Positions 1 through 9,566 of a stretch of 64,000 bases of DNA are shown piece after piece; positions within the stretch are counted from its first letter, which is position 1, and every line of letters starts with the position of its first letter. Location of the stretch: contig NZ_JAUTAU010000001.1 of NCBI RefSeq assembly GCF_030818775.1, positions 3,538,001-3,602,000 of the forward strand, read 5' to 3'. The notes beneath the pieces were generated by a model, which saw only the letters and a list, made by a program, of their open reading frames with translations, had not been told where the DNA came from and searched no databases. The translations under genes were made by a program, and so were the position numbers. Source of the DNA: Bacillus sp. SORGH_AS_0510 (GTDB lineage Bacteria; Bacillota; Bacilli; Bacillales; Cytobacillaceae).

Positions 1-746
1 GCTTTATTGATGGGCATTAATCTTGATCTTAATTCTGTATTTGGAGCATGAAGGGAAATTGCAAAATTAATTTGCATATCCTCATCGGCAAACTTATAAA
101 TTTTTGGAACAATACCGCTTGTAGAAACGGTGATATGTCTTGCACCGATATTTAATGATTGTTCGTGATTGATTATTTTTAGAAATGACATCATATTATC
201 ATAGTTATCAAAAGGTTCACCAATTCCCATAATGACCACTGAACTAACACGCTCATCTGTTTCATCAAGTGCCTGTTGTACCTTCACTACTTGAGCAACG
301 ATTTCACCGGCTTCAAGATGGCGTTTCAATCCACCTAGTGTGGATGCACAGAAAGTACAGCCAATTCGACAGCCAACCTGAGTTGTAACACATACGGAGT
401 TACCATAATCATGGCGCATAAGTACAGTTTCAATCGAATACCCATCGTGAAGTTCGAATAAAAACTTAATTGTTCCATCTGAAGAAGTCTGTTGGATTAC
501 CGTATTTAATGTTGTAATTTGAAAGTGCTCAGATAATTTATCTCTTAACCCCTTAGGTAGGTTACTCATATCTTCAAAGGTAGTAACCCTTTTCTTATAG
601 AGCCAATCAAAAATTTGCTCTGCACGGAATGGCTTTTCTCCATTCTCGGACAACCATTCCTTTAATTTATGAAGCTCCAAAGAATAGATGGAGGGTAGTT
701 TATTTTCTAGTGTTGCTTTCTTCTCAGTTGTATTAATTTGTTCCAA
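1..746 (-). CDS. rlmN: 23S rRNA/tRNA adenine C2-methyltransferase RlmN, partial (C-terminus cut by window edge)
   Basis: Radical SAM enzyme that methylates C2 of A2503 in 23S rRNA and A37 in some tRNAs. About 248 N-terminal residues are visible. The cluster motif CxxxCxxC is present as CRIGCTFC around residue 115, and [15 protein letters not shown] follows near residue 160. I place the start at a TTG at 746, because AAGAAGGTG lies 7 nt upstream and no in-frame ATG gives the expected N-terminus. It is the last visible gene of the priA-def-fmt-rsmB-rlmN run, 33 nt after rsmB. The C-terminal third lies beyond base 1. Confidence 0.93.
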   Translation of the reverse strand, partial: MEQINTTEKKATLENKLPSIYSLELHKLKEWLSENGEKPFRAEQIFDWLYKKRVTTFEDMSNLPKGLRDKLSEHFQITTLNTVIQQTSSDGTIKFLFELHDGYSIETVLMRHDYGNSVCVTTQVGCRIGCTFCASTLGGLKRHLEAGEIVAQVVKVQQALDETDERVSSVVIMGIGEPFDNYDNMMSFLKIINHEQSLNIGARHITVSTSGIVPKIYKFADEDMQINFAISLHAPNTELRSRLMPINK

Positions 747-779
747 CTGTTGACACCTTCTTTCAATTATCTAACTTAA

Positions 780-2126
780 TTATACTTTTTTTAACACCGC
801 TATATAAAAACCGTCTGAGCCAAAATCCTGTGGAAAAACTTGCAGATCATATCCTGTTATGAATGGTTGAACAGCCTCTGGCATCCGTTCCTTAAAGGAG
901 TGGTCTGGTACAAAATCCAGATTGGCTTCTAAGAATCTTTTTACAGTATTTTCATTTTCCTCTTTATCTACTGTACATGTACTATAGACAAGCGTGCCAC
1001 CTTTTTTTAATAAAGGAGTGACAGATTTCAACAAATCTTGCTGAATCTCACTTAGTCGCTCAAGATCCTTTTCTGTCTTTGTATATTTCATATCCGGCTT
1101 TCGTCGCATCACTCCTAAACCAGAGCAAGGAGCATCAAGAAGAATCCGATCAAACTGCACATTTTTGAACTTATCCTGTAAATGCCTAGAATCTGAGACA
1201 CTTGTTTTAATATTTTCTAATCCTAAACGGCGGGCGTTATCATTAATTAATCTTACTTTATGCTGATGGAGGTCGACAGAAATCACTTCACCTGTATTGT
1301 TCATTTTCTCAGCAATATGTGTGCTCTTTCCACCAGGTGCTGCACAAGCATCAAGGACAAACTCATTTGGCTGTACCCCTAATGCATAGGTGGCAAGCAT
1401 GGAACTTTCATCTTGGATAGTAAACAAACCATAATTAAAAGGAATGGTTGATGCCAGGTTCCCCTTTAAGCATCTAATCGCTTCAGGTATAATTGGGCTT
1501 TTTTCAATTTGGAAGCCTTCCTCTTCTAGAATTGCCACACATTCATCTCTCGATATTTTTGTTAAATTTACTCTTGCTGTTTGCAGAGGTGCTGTTAAAT
1601 TGATCTCACACATTTCTTTCGTTTTTTCATAGCCAAATTGGTTTACCCATCTAGTTACGAGCCATTCTGGATGACTCGTTTCCATTGCTAATCTTGTGTT
1701 AGGATCTGAGATTTCAAGGATAGAAGGTAACCCTTCTCTCTGTATACTTCGTAAAACACCATTTACTAAACTGGCAATCCCTTTATGCCCTCTTTTTTTC
1801 GCGATATCTACTGCTTCATAAATGGCTGCCCGATCAGGAATCCGATCAAGGTACACCATTTGATAGAGCGTTAGCCTAAGTAAATGATGAATCCAATCAG
1901 CAAGTTTTTTATTATCCTTGATAAACGGTTTTAAGTAGAAGTCCAAAGCCATTTTTCTTTGTAAGGTTCCATATGTTAATTCAGTAAGCAACCCTACATC
2001 TTTTGCCGATAACTCATTTTTTTCAATCGTTGTATTCAGGAGTAAATTACTATAAGATTGGTTTTTCTCTATGGTTGTTAAAAGGTCCAACGCAATTTCA
2101 CGTACATTTTTTTTCTTCGATGTCAT
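780..2126 (-). CDS. rsmB: 16S rRNA (cytosine(967)-C(5))-methyltransferase RsmB
   Basis: SAM-dependent enzyme making m5C967 in 16S rRNA. The first ~130 residues form a NusB-like RNA-binding domain. The Rossmann methyltransferase domain follows, with the SAM motif DACAAPGGKS near residue 260, the DAPCSG motif near 333 and the catalytic-cysteine motif STCT near 385. Length 448 aa is normal. The start ATG lies one base after the fmt stop codon, with GGAGAA just before it, so translation is probably coupled to fmt. Confidence 0.95.
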   Translation of the reverse strand: MTSKKKNVREIALDLLTTIEKNQSYSNLLLNTTIEKNELSAKDVGLLTELTYGTLQRKMALDFYLKPFIKDNKKLADWIHHLLRLTLYQMVYLDRIPDRAAIYEAVDIAKKRGHKGIASLVNGVLRSIQREGLPSILEISDPNTRLAMETSHPEWLVTRWVNQFGYEKTKEMCEINLTAPLQTARVNLTKISRDECVAILEEEGFQIEKSPIIPEAIRCLKGNLASTIPFNYGLFTIQDESSMLATYALGVQPNEFVLDACAAPGGKSTHIAEKMNNTGEVISVDLHQHKVRLINDNARRLGLENIKTSVSDSRHLQDKFKNVQFDRILLDAPCSGLGVMRRKPDMKYTKTEKDLERLSEIQQDLLKSVTPLLKKGGTLVYSTCTVDKEENENTVKRFLEANLDFVPDHSFKERMPEAVQPFITGYDLQVFPQDFGSDGFYIAVLKKV

Positions 2127-2127
2127 G

Positions 2128-3072
2128 TTATTCTCCTAGCTTACTGCCTACTGAAATTTTTGAACCGGCACCGCGTAAAAATTGCTCAGTCATCATTTTA
2201 GTTTTACCTGAAGGCTGAAGTTCAATGATTTTAATGGCTGTTTCATTACCTGTACTAACTACAAAACCATCAGATTCAATTTTTACAATCGTTCCTGGTT
2301 CATGATTATTAGTTTCAGTAACCTTTTGGGAACGCCAGATTTTTAAAATTTGACTGTCCATCGTTGTAAAAGCAACAGGCCAAGGGTTTAAACCACGAAT
2401 ATGGTTATAAATTTGTTCCCCGGTTTTTGACCAGTCAATTTTCTCCTGTTCACGCTTTATATTTGCTGCAAATGTAGCCAGTTCCTCATTTTGAGGCTGA
2501 GGAGTAAGCTTGCCTGCTAATAGAAGTGGCAATGTCTCAGATAACAATTTTGAACCGGCAGCACTCAGCTTATCATGAAGAGTACCTACATTGTCCTCTT
2601 CCGTAATTGAAACCTCTACACTCGTTAACATATCACCTGCGTCTAATTTTTCTACCATATACATGATTGTAACACCGGTTTTCTTTTTCCCTTGAATAAT
2701 AGCGTAGTGGATTGGGGCGCCGCCGCGAAGCTCTGGCAACAGGGATGCATGGACATTTATGCAGCCGTATTTAGGAGCTTCTAACAGCTTTTTAGGTAAA
2801 ATTTGACCAAAGGCAGCTGTCACAATTAAATCCGGCTTTAAGGAAAGGATTTTATTAAGCTCTTCTTCTTGACGGATCTTTTCTGGTTGAAAGACGGGGA
2901 TACCATGCTTCATGGCTTCCACTTTAACCGGAGGTGGGGTCAACACCTTTTTTCTTCCTACTGGCCGGTCAGGTTGAGTAACTACACCTATGACCTCATA
3001 GCCGTCCTCAATAATTTTTTGAAGAACAGGTACGGAAAAATCCGGGGTACCCATAAATACAATTTTCGTCAT
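2128..3072 (-). CDS. fmt: Methionyl-tRNA formyltransferase
   Basis: Transfers a formyl group from 10-formyl-THF to initiator Met-tRNA. The N-terminal formyltransferase domain carries the NVHASLLP motif followed by RGGAPI near residues 107-120. The C-terminal OB-fold tRNA-binding domain starts near residue 205. Length 314 aa is typical. The ATG overlaps the def stop codon as ATGA, so the deformylase and formyltransferase genes are translationally coupled. Confidence 0.96.
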   Translation of the reverse strand: MTKIVFMGTPDFSVPVLQKIIEDGYEVIGVVTQPDRPVGRKKVLTPPPVKVEAMKHGIPVFQPEKIRQEEELNKILSLKPDLIVTAAFGQILPKKLLEAPKYGCINVHASLLPELRGGAPIHYAIIQGKKKTGVTIMYMVEKLDAGDMLTSVEVSITEEDNVGTLHDKLSAAGSKLLSETLPLLLAGKLTPQPQNEELATFAANIKREQEKIDWSKTGEQIYNHIRGLNPWPVAFTTMDSQILKIWRSQKVTETNNHEPGTIVKIESDGFVVSTGNETAIKIIELQPSGKTKMMTEQFLRGAGSKISVGSKLGE

Positions 3073-3554
3073 TCACTTTCTACTCCTTTTAACTCATCTT
3101 CCTCAATGTAACTAATTACCTTTGATGTAAATAAGACTCCGTCTAGATGATCCATTTCATGCTGAATGGCTCTAGCCAAGAACTCTTCTGCTTCTAAAAT
3201 ATATTTTCTTCCTTTTCGATCAAACGCTTCGATCTTAACAAAATTAGGTCGTGTAACCTCTCCAAATAATCCCGGGAAACTTAAACAGCCTTCTGGGCCG
3301 GTCTGCTCTCCTGAAGTCTCTAAAATTCTAGGATTAATCATTTCAATCGTACCTAATTCATCATCGATATCCACTATAGCGATTCGTGCATTTAGTCCGA
3401 TTTGCGGAGCGGCAAGGCCCACTCCGTCATATTCAATCATAGTGTCATACATATCATCTAGTATTTTTGCAAGCTTCTTATCAAATTTCACCACTGGCTC
3501 ACAATTCTGCTCGAGAATCTCTGCCGGATGAATAACCACTTTTCTTACTGCCAA
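3069..3554 (-). CDS. def: Peptide deformylase
   Basis: Metal-dependent removal of the formyl group from nascent proteins. All three family motifs are present: [18 protein letters not shown] and QHEMDHLDG, supplying the Cys and two His metal ligands and the catalytic Glu. I place the start at TTG 3554 because GGAGG lies 6 nt upstream and the product (161 aa, beginning [11 protein letters not shown] after Met) matches the Bacillus Def N-terminus. An upstream GTG at 3605 would add 17 residues without homology and has no good ribosome-binding site. The gene lies between priA and fmt. Confidence 0.93.
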   Translation of the reverse strand: MAVRKVVIHPAEILEQNCEPVVKFDKKLAKILDDMYDTMIEYDGVGLAAPQIGLNARIAIVDIDDELGTIEMINPRILETSGEQTGPEGCLSFPGLFGEVTRPNFVKIEAFDRKGRKYILEAEEFLARAIQHEMDHLDGVLFTSKVISYIEEDELKGVESE

Positions 3555-3610
3555 ATTATTTCCTCCGTTATGCCTGCTCGAGGCATTCTTTTTTATTATT
3601 TTCACCCAGA

Positions 3611-6022
3611 TTACATCAAGATAAACGGGTTAACATCAATAGAAACCTGTAAACCACTTTTTGTATCTAATTGATATTGATCAAGAATTGTTTTTAATGT
3701 TTTTGTCATGTTCGGTTCCCGCTTGTATTTTATCAAACATTGATAGCGATATCTATTATTTATCCTAGGGATTGGAGAAGCTGCAGGTCCTAAAACCACC
3801 GCCTCCTTTGACAACTGAGAACGAACATAGTTTACTATCTTTTCTGTAGCCGATACTACTGTCATCAACTGCTCATGACTAATTGTAATGAGTGAGAGAT
3901 AATAGAAGGGCGGGTAATGATGTGTTTTCCGAATCATCATTTCTCGTTGGTAAAATAGATCATAATCCTGCGTCCCAGCCAGTTCCACACTGTAGTGCTC
4001 CGGGGTATAGGTTTGAATAATGACCTCCCCAGGGAGCTGGTGACGTCCAGCCCTGCCGCTGACTTGGGTTAAAAGTTGAAAGGTTTTCTCAGAGGCGCGA
4101 AAATCAGGTAAGTGCAGCATTGTATCTGCTGAAAGAACCCCTACTAGAGTGATATTAGGAAAATCAAGGCCCTTGGCAATCATTTGGGTTCCTAACAAAA
4201 TATCAGCTTTCCCTTCTTGAAAATCCTTAAGGAGCTTTTCATGTGCCCCTTTCCTTCCAGTTGTATCAACGTCCATTCGGATAATTCTTGCTTCCGGAAG
4301 AACTTTCCCCAGTTCTTCCTCCACTTTTTGTGTCCCCGTTCCAAAATAGCGTATATATTCACTAGAACATTCGGGACAATGCTTTGGTACATAAGTTTCA
4401 TAGCCGCAATAATGGCATTTCATTTGTTCATTTACACGATGATAGGTAAGAGAAATATCACAGTACGGACAATTCATGACATATCCACAATCACGGCACA
4501 TGACAAACGAAGAATGCCCCCTCTTATTTAAAAATAGGACAGCTTGCTGCTTCTTTTCGATCCGATCTTTCAGCTTTTCAAAAAGCTTTCTTGAAAACAT
4601 GGAGCGATTTCCTTCACGAAGTTCTTCACGCATATCAATGATGTCAACAGCTGGAAGAGCTTGATTGTTCATCCGACTTGGTAATGACAATAGATGATAC
4701 ACATTCTTTTGAGCCCTTGCAAAAGACTCAAGTGACGGGGTGGCACTACCTAGGACCACTGGGCAGTTATAAGTCTTTGCCCTTTGAATGGCCACATCTC
4801 TTGCATGATAACGCGGCATTTCTTCCTGCTTATAGCTTGTTTCGTGTTCTTCATCTATGATAATAATGCCTAAATTTTCAAAAGGAGCAAAAATAGCGGA
4901 ACGAGCTCCGACGACCACTTTTACTTCCTTACGCTGAATTTTTCGCCATTCATCGTATTTTTCACCAGCAGATAATCCGCTGTGCAAAACCGCAACTAAA
5001 TCCCCAAACCTGCCTTTAAACCGATTTACCATTTGAGGTGTGAGCGCGATTTCTGGAACAAGCACAATTGCTTCTTTTCCTTTCTCAATTACCTCCTGTA
5101 TCGATTGCAGATAAATCTCTGTTTTTCCGCTCCCAGTTACACCGTATAAAAGAAATACTTCATGTTGTTGATTTTCAATGGAAGCTAGAATGGGTCCAAT
5201 GGCTGTTTGCTGAGAATGTGTAAGAGGTAATGGTTTGGTTCGTTCAAAGGTTCTATTCTCAAATGGATTTCGGTAAACTTCCATATCGAATTGGGTTAAA
5301 AGCCCCTTGTCAACCAGCGCCTTAATGGTAGTTGATGCCGTATTCACATCAGCTGTTAACTGCCTTAACTCCACCGCCTGAAAATGATCCGCAAAATAGC
5401 GTAATATTTGTTTTTGTTTTTCTGCTCTTGCTGGTAAGCGATCGCTTTCTTCCATTAATTCCTCAAGAGAAACGAGAGGGCGAACAAACTTTAATTGTTT
5501 TTTTCGAACTCGTTCCTTTACTTCGTATATCACTTCGAGTGTGTGCTTTGCTGCCTCCCGTTGTAAAATAGGTACAATGCCAGCAGCAAGAGCCTCTTCC
5601 CAATGTATGATTCCATCCTTCTTAAACAAATCCTGAAGATCAATTGGAAGGTCAGATACTTTTACACCTGGTGCCAACTTTACTTTCTTCTCATACTTTG
5701 CCTTTAAGGCTGCAGGAAGCATTACTTGAAAAGCAAAAATCTTAAAGCATAGCGTATTTTCAGTTAACCAATCACCAAGCTCTAATAATTCATGATTTAA
5801 CACCGGTTCAAGGTCCATTGGCTCAGTAATTGCTCTTAACTTTTTAAAACTCGACTCCGCTTTAATCCGAGTAACAAACCCTTGAATATTTCTCGGTCCA
5901 AAAGGGACAATGACCCTCATTCCCGGCTGAATGGTACCTATCCATTCTTCCGGAATTAGATAATCGAAGGTCTTATCCGTCTGTTTTGTTGGAACATCAA
6001 CAATAACACTTGCAATATTCAT
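3611..6022 (-). CDS. priA: Primosomal replication restart helicase PriA
   Basis: ATP-dependent 3'-5' DNA helicase that reloads the replisome at stalled forks. At 803 aa it is full length. The N-terminal DNA-binding domain is followed by Walker A GVTGSGKTE near residue 295 and the DEEH Walker B box near 390. A zinc-binding region with paired CxxC motifs (CRDCGYVMNCPYC and CHYCGYETYVPKHCPEC) spans about residues 510-560. The start ATG shares one base with the coaBC stop (TAATG). Confidence 0.97.
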   Translation of the reverse strand: MNIASVIVDVPTKQTDKTFDYLIPEEWIGTIQPGMRVIVPFGPRNIQGFVTRIKAESSFKKLRAITEPMDLEPVLNHELLELGDWLTENTLCFKIFAFQVMLPAALKAKYEKKVKLAPGVKVSDLPIDLQDLFKKDGIIHWEEALAAGIVPILQREAAKHTLEVIYEVKERVRKKQLKFVRPLVSLEELMEESDRLPARAEKQKQILRYFADHFQAVELRQLTADVNTASTTIKALVDKGLLTQFDMEVYRNPFENRTFERTKPLPLTHSQQTAIGPILASIENQQHEVFLLYGVTGSGKTEIYLQSIQEVIEKGKEAIVLVPEIALTPQMVNRFKGRFGDLVAVLHSGLSAGEKYDEWRKIQRKEVKVVVGARSAIFAPFENLGIIIIDEEHETSYKQEEMPRYHARDVAIQRAKTYNCPVVLGSATPSLESFARAQKNVYHLLSLPSRMNNQALPAVDIIDMREELREGNRSMFSRKLFEKLKDRIEKKQQAVLFLNKRGHSSFVMCRDCGYVMNCPYCDISLTYHRVNEQMKCHYCGYETYVPKHCPECSSEYIRYFGTGTQKVEEELGKVLPEARIIRMDVDTTGRKGAHEKLLKDFQEGKADILLGTQMIAKGLDFPNITLVGVLSADTMLHLPDFRASEKTFQLLTQVSGRAGRHQLPGEVIIQTYTPEHYSVELAGTQDYDLFYQREMMIRKTHHYPPFYYLSLITISHEQLMTVVSATEKIVNYVRSQLSKEAVVLGPAASPIPRINNRYRYQCLIKYKREPNMTKTLKTILDQYQLDTKSGLQVSIDVNPFILM

Positions 6023-7233
6023 TATTTTCCAGATCCTTCAATAAGAGAAGTAATTTCACCAATAATCTTTTCCGCTACCGCTTGTTTAGACATAATCGGT
6101 AATTCAGTAACCATTCCGGAACGCTTAAAGAGTGTCACAATATTAGTATCTGTGCCAAACCCAGCACCTTCCATTTTGACATTGTTAGCAACTATCATAT
6201 CTGCATTTTTTCTGTTCAATTTTTTCGTAGCATATTCTTCAATATGATCGGTCTCTGCCGCAAACCCAACCAGTATCTGATTTTTCTTCCTTTTTCCTAA
6301 CTCGAACAAAATATCTTTAGTTCTTTCTAACTCAATATTTGAGTCACCTTCCTGCTTCTTCACTTTATGGTCAAAGGTTGTTTTTGGGCGGTAGTCGGCG
6401 ACAGCAGCCGTTTTGATTACAACATCGGCACTGTCATAGTAGTTCATCACCGCATTATACATTTCCTCAGCGCTCTCAATACGAATCACTTCTATTCCTG
6501 CTGGAGCAGGTAAGTGGACTGGACCGGATACTAATACAACATGGGCACCTTGTTTTTTTGCTTCTTCAGCAATTGCATAACCCATTTTTCCAGAAGAATG
6601 GTTAGAAATATAGCGTACAGGATCTATTTTTTCGCGTGTGGGTCCAGCAGTTATTAATACTGTTTTTCCCTTTAACTTTAATTCTTTCTTATTAAAAAAA
6701 GCTTGTACTAATTCTACGATTTTTTCTGGTTCCTCAAGTCGTCCTTTACCAATATATCCACAAGCAAGATAGCCTTCGCTTGGTTCAATGAATTGATATC
6801 CATACTCAGCTAAGGTACCAATATTTTTCTTTACTGCGGGGTGGTCGTACATATGTACATTCATTGCAGGAGCAATCCAAACAGGTGCGGTAGCTGCTAG
6901 CAACGTAGTCGTGATCATATTATCAGCGATCCCTTGGGCTAATTTTGCAATGGTATTAGCTGTAGCAGGTGCAACTAAAATTAAATCAGCCCAGTCGGCC
7001 AAATCAATATGGGCAATCACCTGAGGATTCTTTTCTTCAAAGGTATTTGTATAAACTTCATTGCGGGACAATGCCTGAAAGGTTAATGAGGTAACAAACT
7101 TTTCAGCAGATTCACTTAAAATGACTTTCACCTGTGCTCCAGCTTGAACAAGCTTACTTGTCAAGGCTGCTGCTTTATAAACAGCTATACCACCTGTCAC
7201 ACATAATAATATTTTCTTATCTTTAATGATCAT
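6022..7233 (-). CDS. coaBC: Bifunctional phosphopantothenoylcysteine decarboxylase / phosphopantothenate-cysteine ligase
   Basis: Carries out two consecutive steps of coenzyme A synthesis. The N-terminal FMN-dependent CoaC half contains GGIAVYKAA near residue 14 and APAMNVHMY near 121. The CoaB ligase half begins near residue 187, with the nucleotide-binding segment TAGPTREKIDPVRYISNHSSGKMG. Length 403 aa is normal. A GGGGGA ribosome-binding site precedes the ATG. It follows the rpoZ terminator across a 194-bp gap, so it probably has its own promoter. Confidence 0.96.
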   Translation of the reverse strand: MIIKDKKILLCVTGGIAVYKAAALTSKLVQAGAQVKVILSESAEKFVTSLTFQALSRNEVYTNTFEEKNPQVIAHIDLADWADLILVAPATANTIAKLAQGIADNMITTTLLAATAPVWIAPAMNVHMYDHPAVKKNIGTLAEYGYQFIEPSEGYLACGYIGKGRLEEPEKIVELVQAFFNKKELKLKGKTVLITAGPTREKIDPVRYISNHSSGKMGYAIAEEAKKQGAHVVLVSGPVHLPAPAGIEVIRIESAEEMYNAVMNYYDSADVVIKTAAVADYRPKTTFDHKVKKQEGDSNIELERTKDILFELGKRKKNQILVGFAAETDHIEEYATKKLNRKNADMIVANNVKMEGAGFGTDTNIVTLFKRSGMVTELPIMSKQAVAEKIIGEITSLIEGSGK

Positions 7234-7357
7234 TGGAATCCCCCATTTCGCGTCCGTACAATTTGTCTTTTCCTTCTATTATGCTGGAATAGAAACAATT
7301 TTTCACGTTTTTCCTACTACATGTCGACAAATTTCAACTTTATTTATATGAGCCAAA

Positions 7358-7402
7358 TAAAAAAGGCTGACACGTAAGGAATTTCCTTTTTCGTCAGGCC
7401 TT
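7358..7402 (-). terminator. Rho-independent terminator after rpoZ
   Basis: On the minus strand the arms AAGGCCTGACG and CGTGTCAGCCTT pair around an A/T-rich loop and are followed by TTTTTT. It lies 25 nt past the rpoZ stop, separating the yicC-remA-gmk-rpoZ unit from coaBC. Confidence 0.8.
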
Positions 7403-7427
7403 CAATCATGTTTATTACCGTTATCGA

Positions 7428-7643
7428 TTATTCAGCAGGTGTTTCTTTTTTTGCAATGCGGTAGGTAAGCTCTCCACTATAAATTTCTTCTAGTGCTTTA
7501 CCAACATATTTATAAGACACATATTTCGCTAATCTTTCATCTCTAGCCTGGGACATGACGCGGGCACGCTTAGCTGCAACTGAAACTAGTGAGTATTTTG
7601 AATCAATTTTTTCAAGTAATGAATCGATAGAAGGATATAACAT
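7428..7643 (-). CDS. rpoZ: RNA polymerase omega subunit
   Basis: Small subunit that helps assemble beta-prime into RNA polymerase. The 71-aa protein begins [17 protein letters not shown] and contains the family signature VSVAAKRAR and [10 protein letters not shown] take ATG 7643 as the start because GGAGG lies 9 nt upstream and this is the conserved N-terminus. A TTG three codons upstream directly abuts the GGAGG and is unlikely. The start is one base after the gmk stop, as in other Bacillus. Confidence 0.94.
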   Translation of the reverse strand: MLYPSIDSLLEKIDSKYSLVSVAAKRARVMSQARDERLAKYVSYKYVGKALEEIYSGELTYRIAKKETPAE

Positions 7644-7644
7644 T

Positions 7645-8534
<890 letters not shown>

Positions 8535-8592
8535 GGTCATCATCCAATCATCGTTAGTATATTTTGACCGTGGCAAACAGATTCTAAACTAA

Positions 8593-9468
8593 TTATTCGA
8601 TATTTTGAACCTGTTCCTTAAGCTTTTCAAGCAAACTCTTGATCTCTACTACTTGTTTCGCTATGTTTGAGTCATTCGCTTTTGAACCAATGGTATTGGC
8701 CTCTCTGTTCATTTCCTGTACAAGAAAATCAAGCTTTCTTCCAATCGGCTCTTTACTTTTTAACGTTTGTAAGAATTGTTGAATATGGCTTTTTAATCGA
8801 GTAATTTCTTCATTAATATCCGCTTTATCAGCAAAAACAGCTACCTCTGTTAAAATTCTTGTTTCGTCCAATTGTCCATTTAAGAATTCCTGCATTCTTT
8901 TCGTTAGACGTTCCTTAAAAGATTGAACAACGAGGGGAGCATATTTTTGGAGCTCAAAAACATCATTTTCTAATTGTGCTAAAATGGCAATTAAGTCTTT
9001 CTTTATTTCTTCTCCTTCTGCCATTCGCATTTGTAACAATAATTGAACTGCCTCTTCGGTAGCAGTCAAAACCAGAGTTTCAAGCTCTTCGTTGCCCACT
9101 TCACTTTCTTCGATATGTAAAAGGTCGCTTCGACCAAGTAAATCGTGAATGGTTATGGTTCCTTCAACACTATATTTACTTCGCGCTTCATTAATAAATT
9201 GATAATATTCATCAATTAAATTCCAATCCACGTGAACCTTTCGGGTAACGACTCCTTCACCCTCTACACTTACATAAACCTCGACTCGACCACGGCGAAT
9301 ATGTTGGTTTAGTTTCTTTTTTAATTTATCTTCTATTTTTAATAACTGCCTCGGCATTCTGATATTCACTTCGCAAAAGCGGTGATTAACCGTTTTTACT
9401 TCTACATTAACAGAAAAAAACTCCGATTCAGTCTTCGCTCTTCCAAAGCCTGTCATACTTATAACCAT
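8593..9468 (-). CDS. yicC: YicC/YloC family endoribonuclease
   Basis: Homologue of YicC (YloC in B. subtilis), reported as an RNase in E. coli. The N-terminus MVISMTGFGRAKTES is the family hallmark. The C-terminal DUF1732 region carries EEITRLKSHIQQF and GRKLDFLVQEMNREANTIGSKA near residues 215-270. The start is uncertain. ATG 9468 gives the conserved N-terminus but lies 15 nt from AAGGA, whereas GTG 9477 is 6 nt from it and would add three residues. Confidence 0.92.
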   Translation of the reverse strand: MVISMTGFGRAKTESEFFSVNVEVKTVNHRFCEVNIRMPRQLLKIEDKLKKKLNQHIRRGRVEVYVSVEGEGVVTRKVHVDWNLIDEYYQFINEARSKYSVEGTITIHDLLGRSDLLHIEESEVGNEELETLVLTATEEAVQLLLQMRMAEGEEIKKDLIAILAQLENDVFELQKYAPLVVQSFKERLTKRMQEFLNGQLDETRILTEVAVFADKADINEEITRLKSHIQQFLQTLKSKEPIGRKLDFLVQEMNREANTIGSKANDSNIAKQVVEIKSLLEKLKEQVQNIE

Positions 9469-9515
9469 CACGTGCACATCCAATCCTTAAGAAATGATCG
9501 GCTTTCTATTAAAAA

Positions 9516-9553
9516 AGACAAAAGGTAATAGAGTGGCATCTATTACCTTTTGG
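9516..9553 (-). terminator. Terminator after the Ca2+ ATPase gene
   Basis: Minus-strand arms AAAAGGTAATAGA and TCTATTACCTTTT form a 13-bp stem with a six-base loop, followed by GTCTTTTTT. It closes the yloB unit just upstream of yicC. Confidence 0.8.
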
Positions 9554-9566
9554 ATTATAACATACT

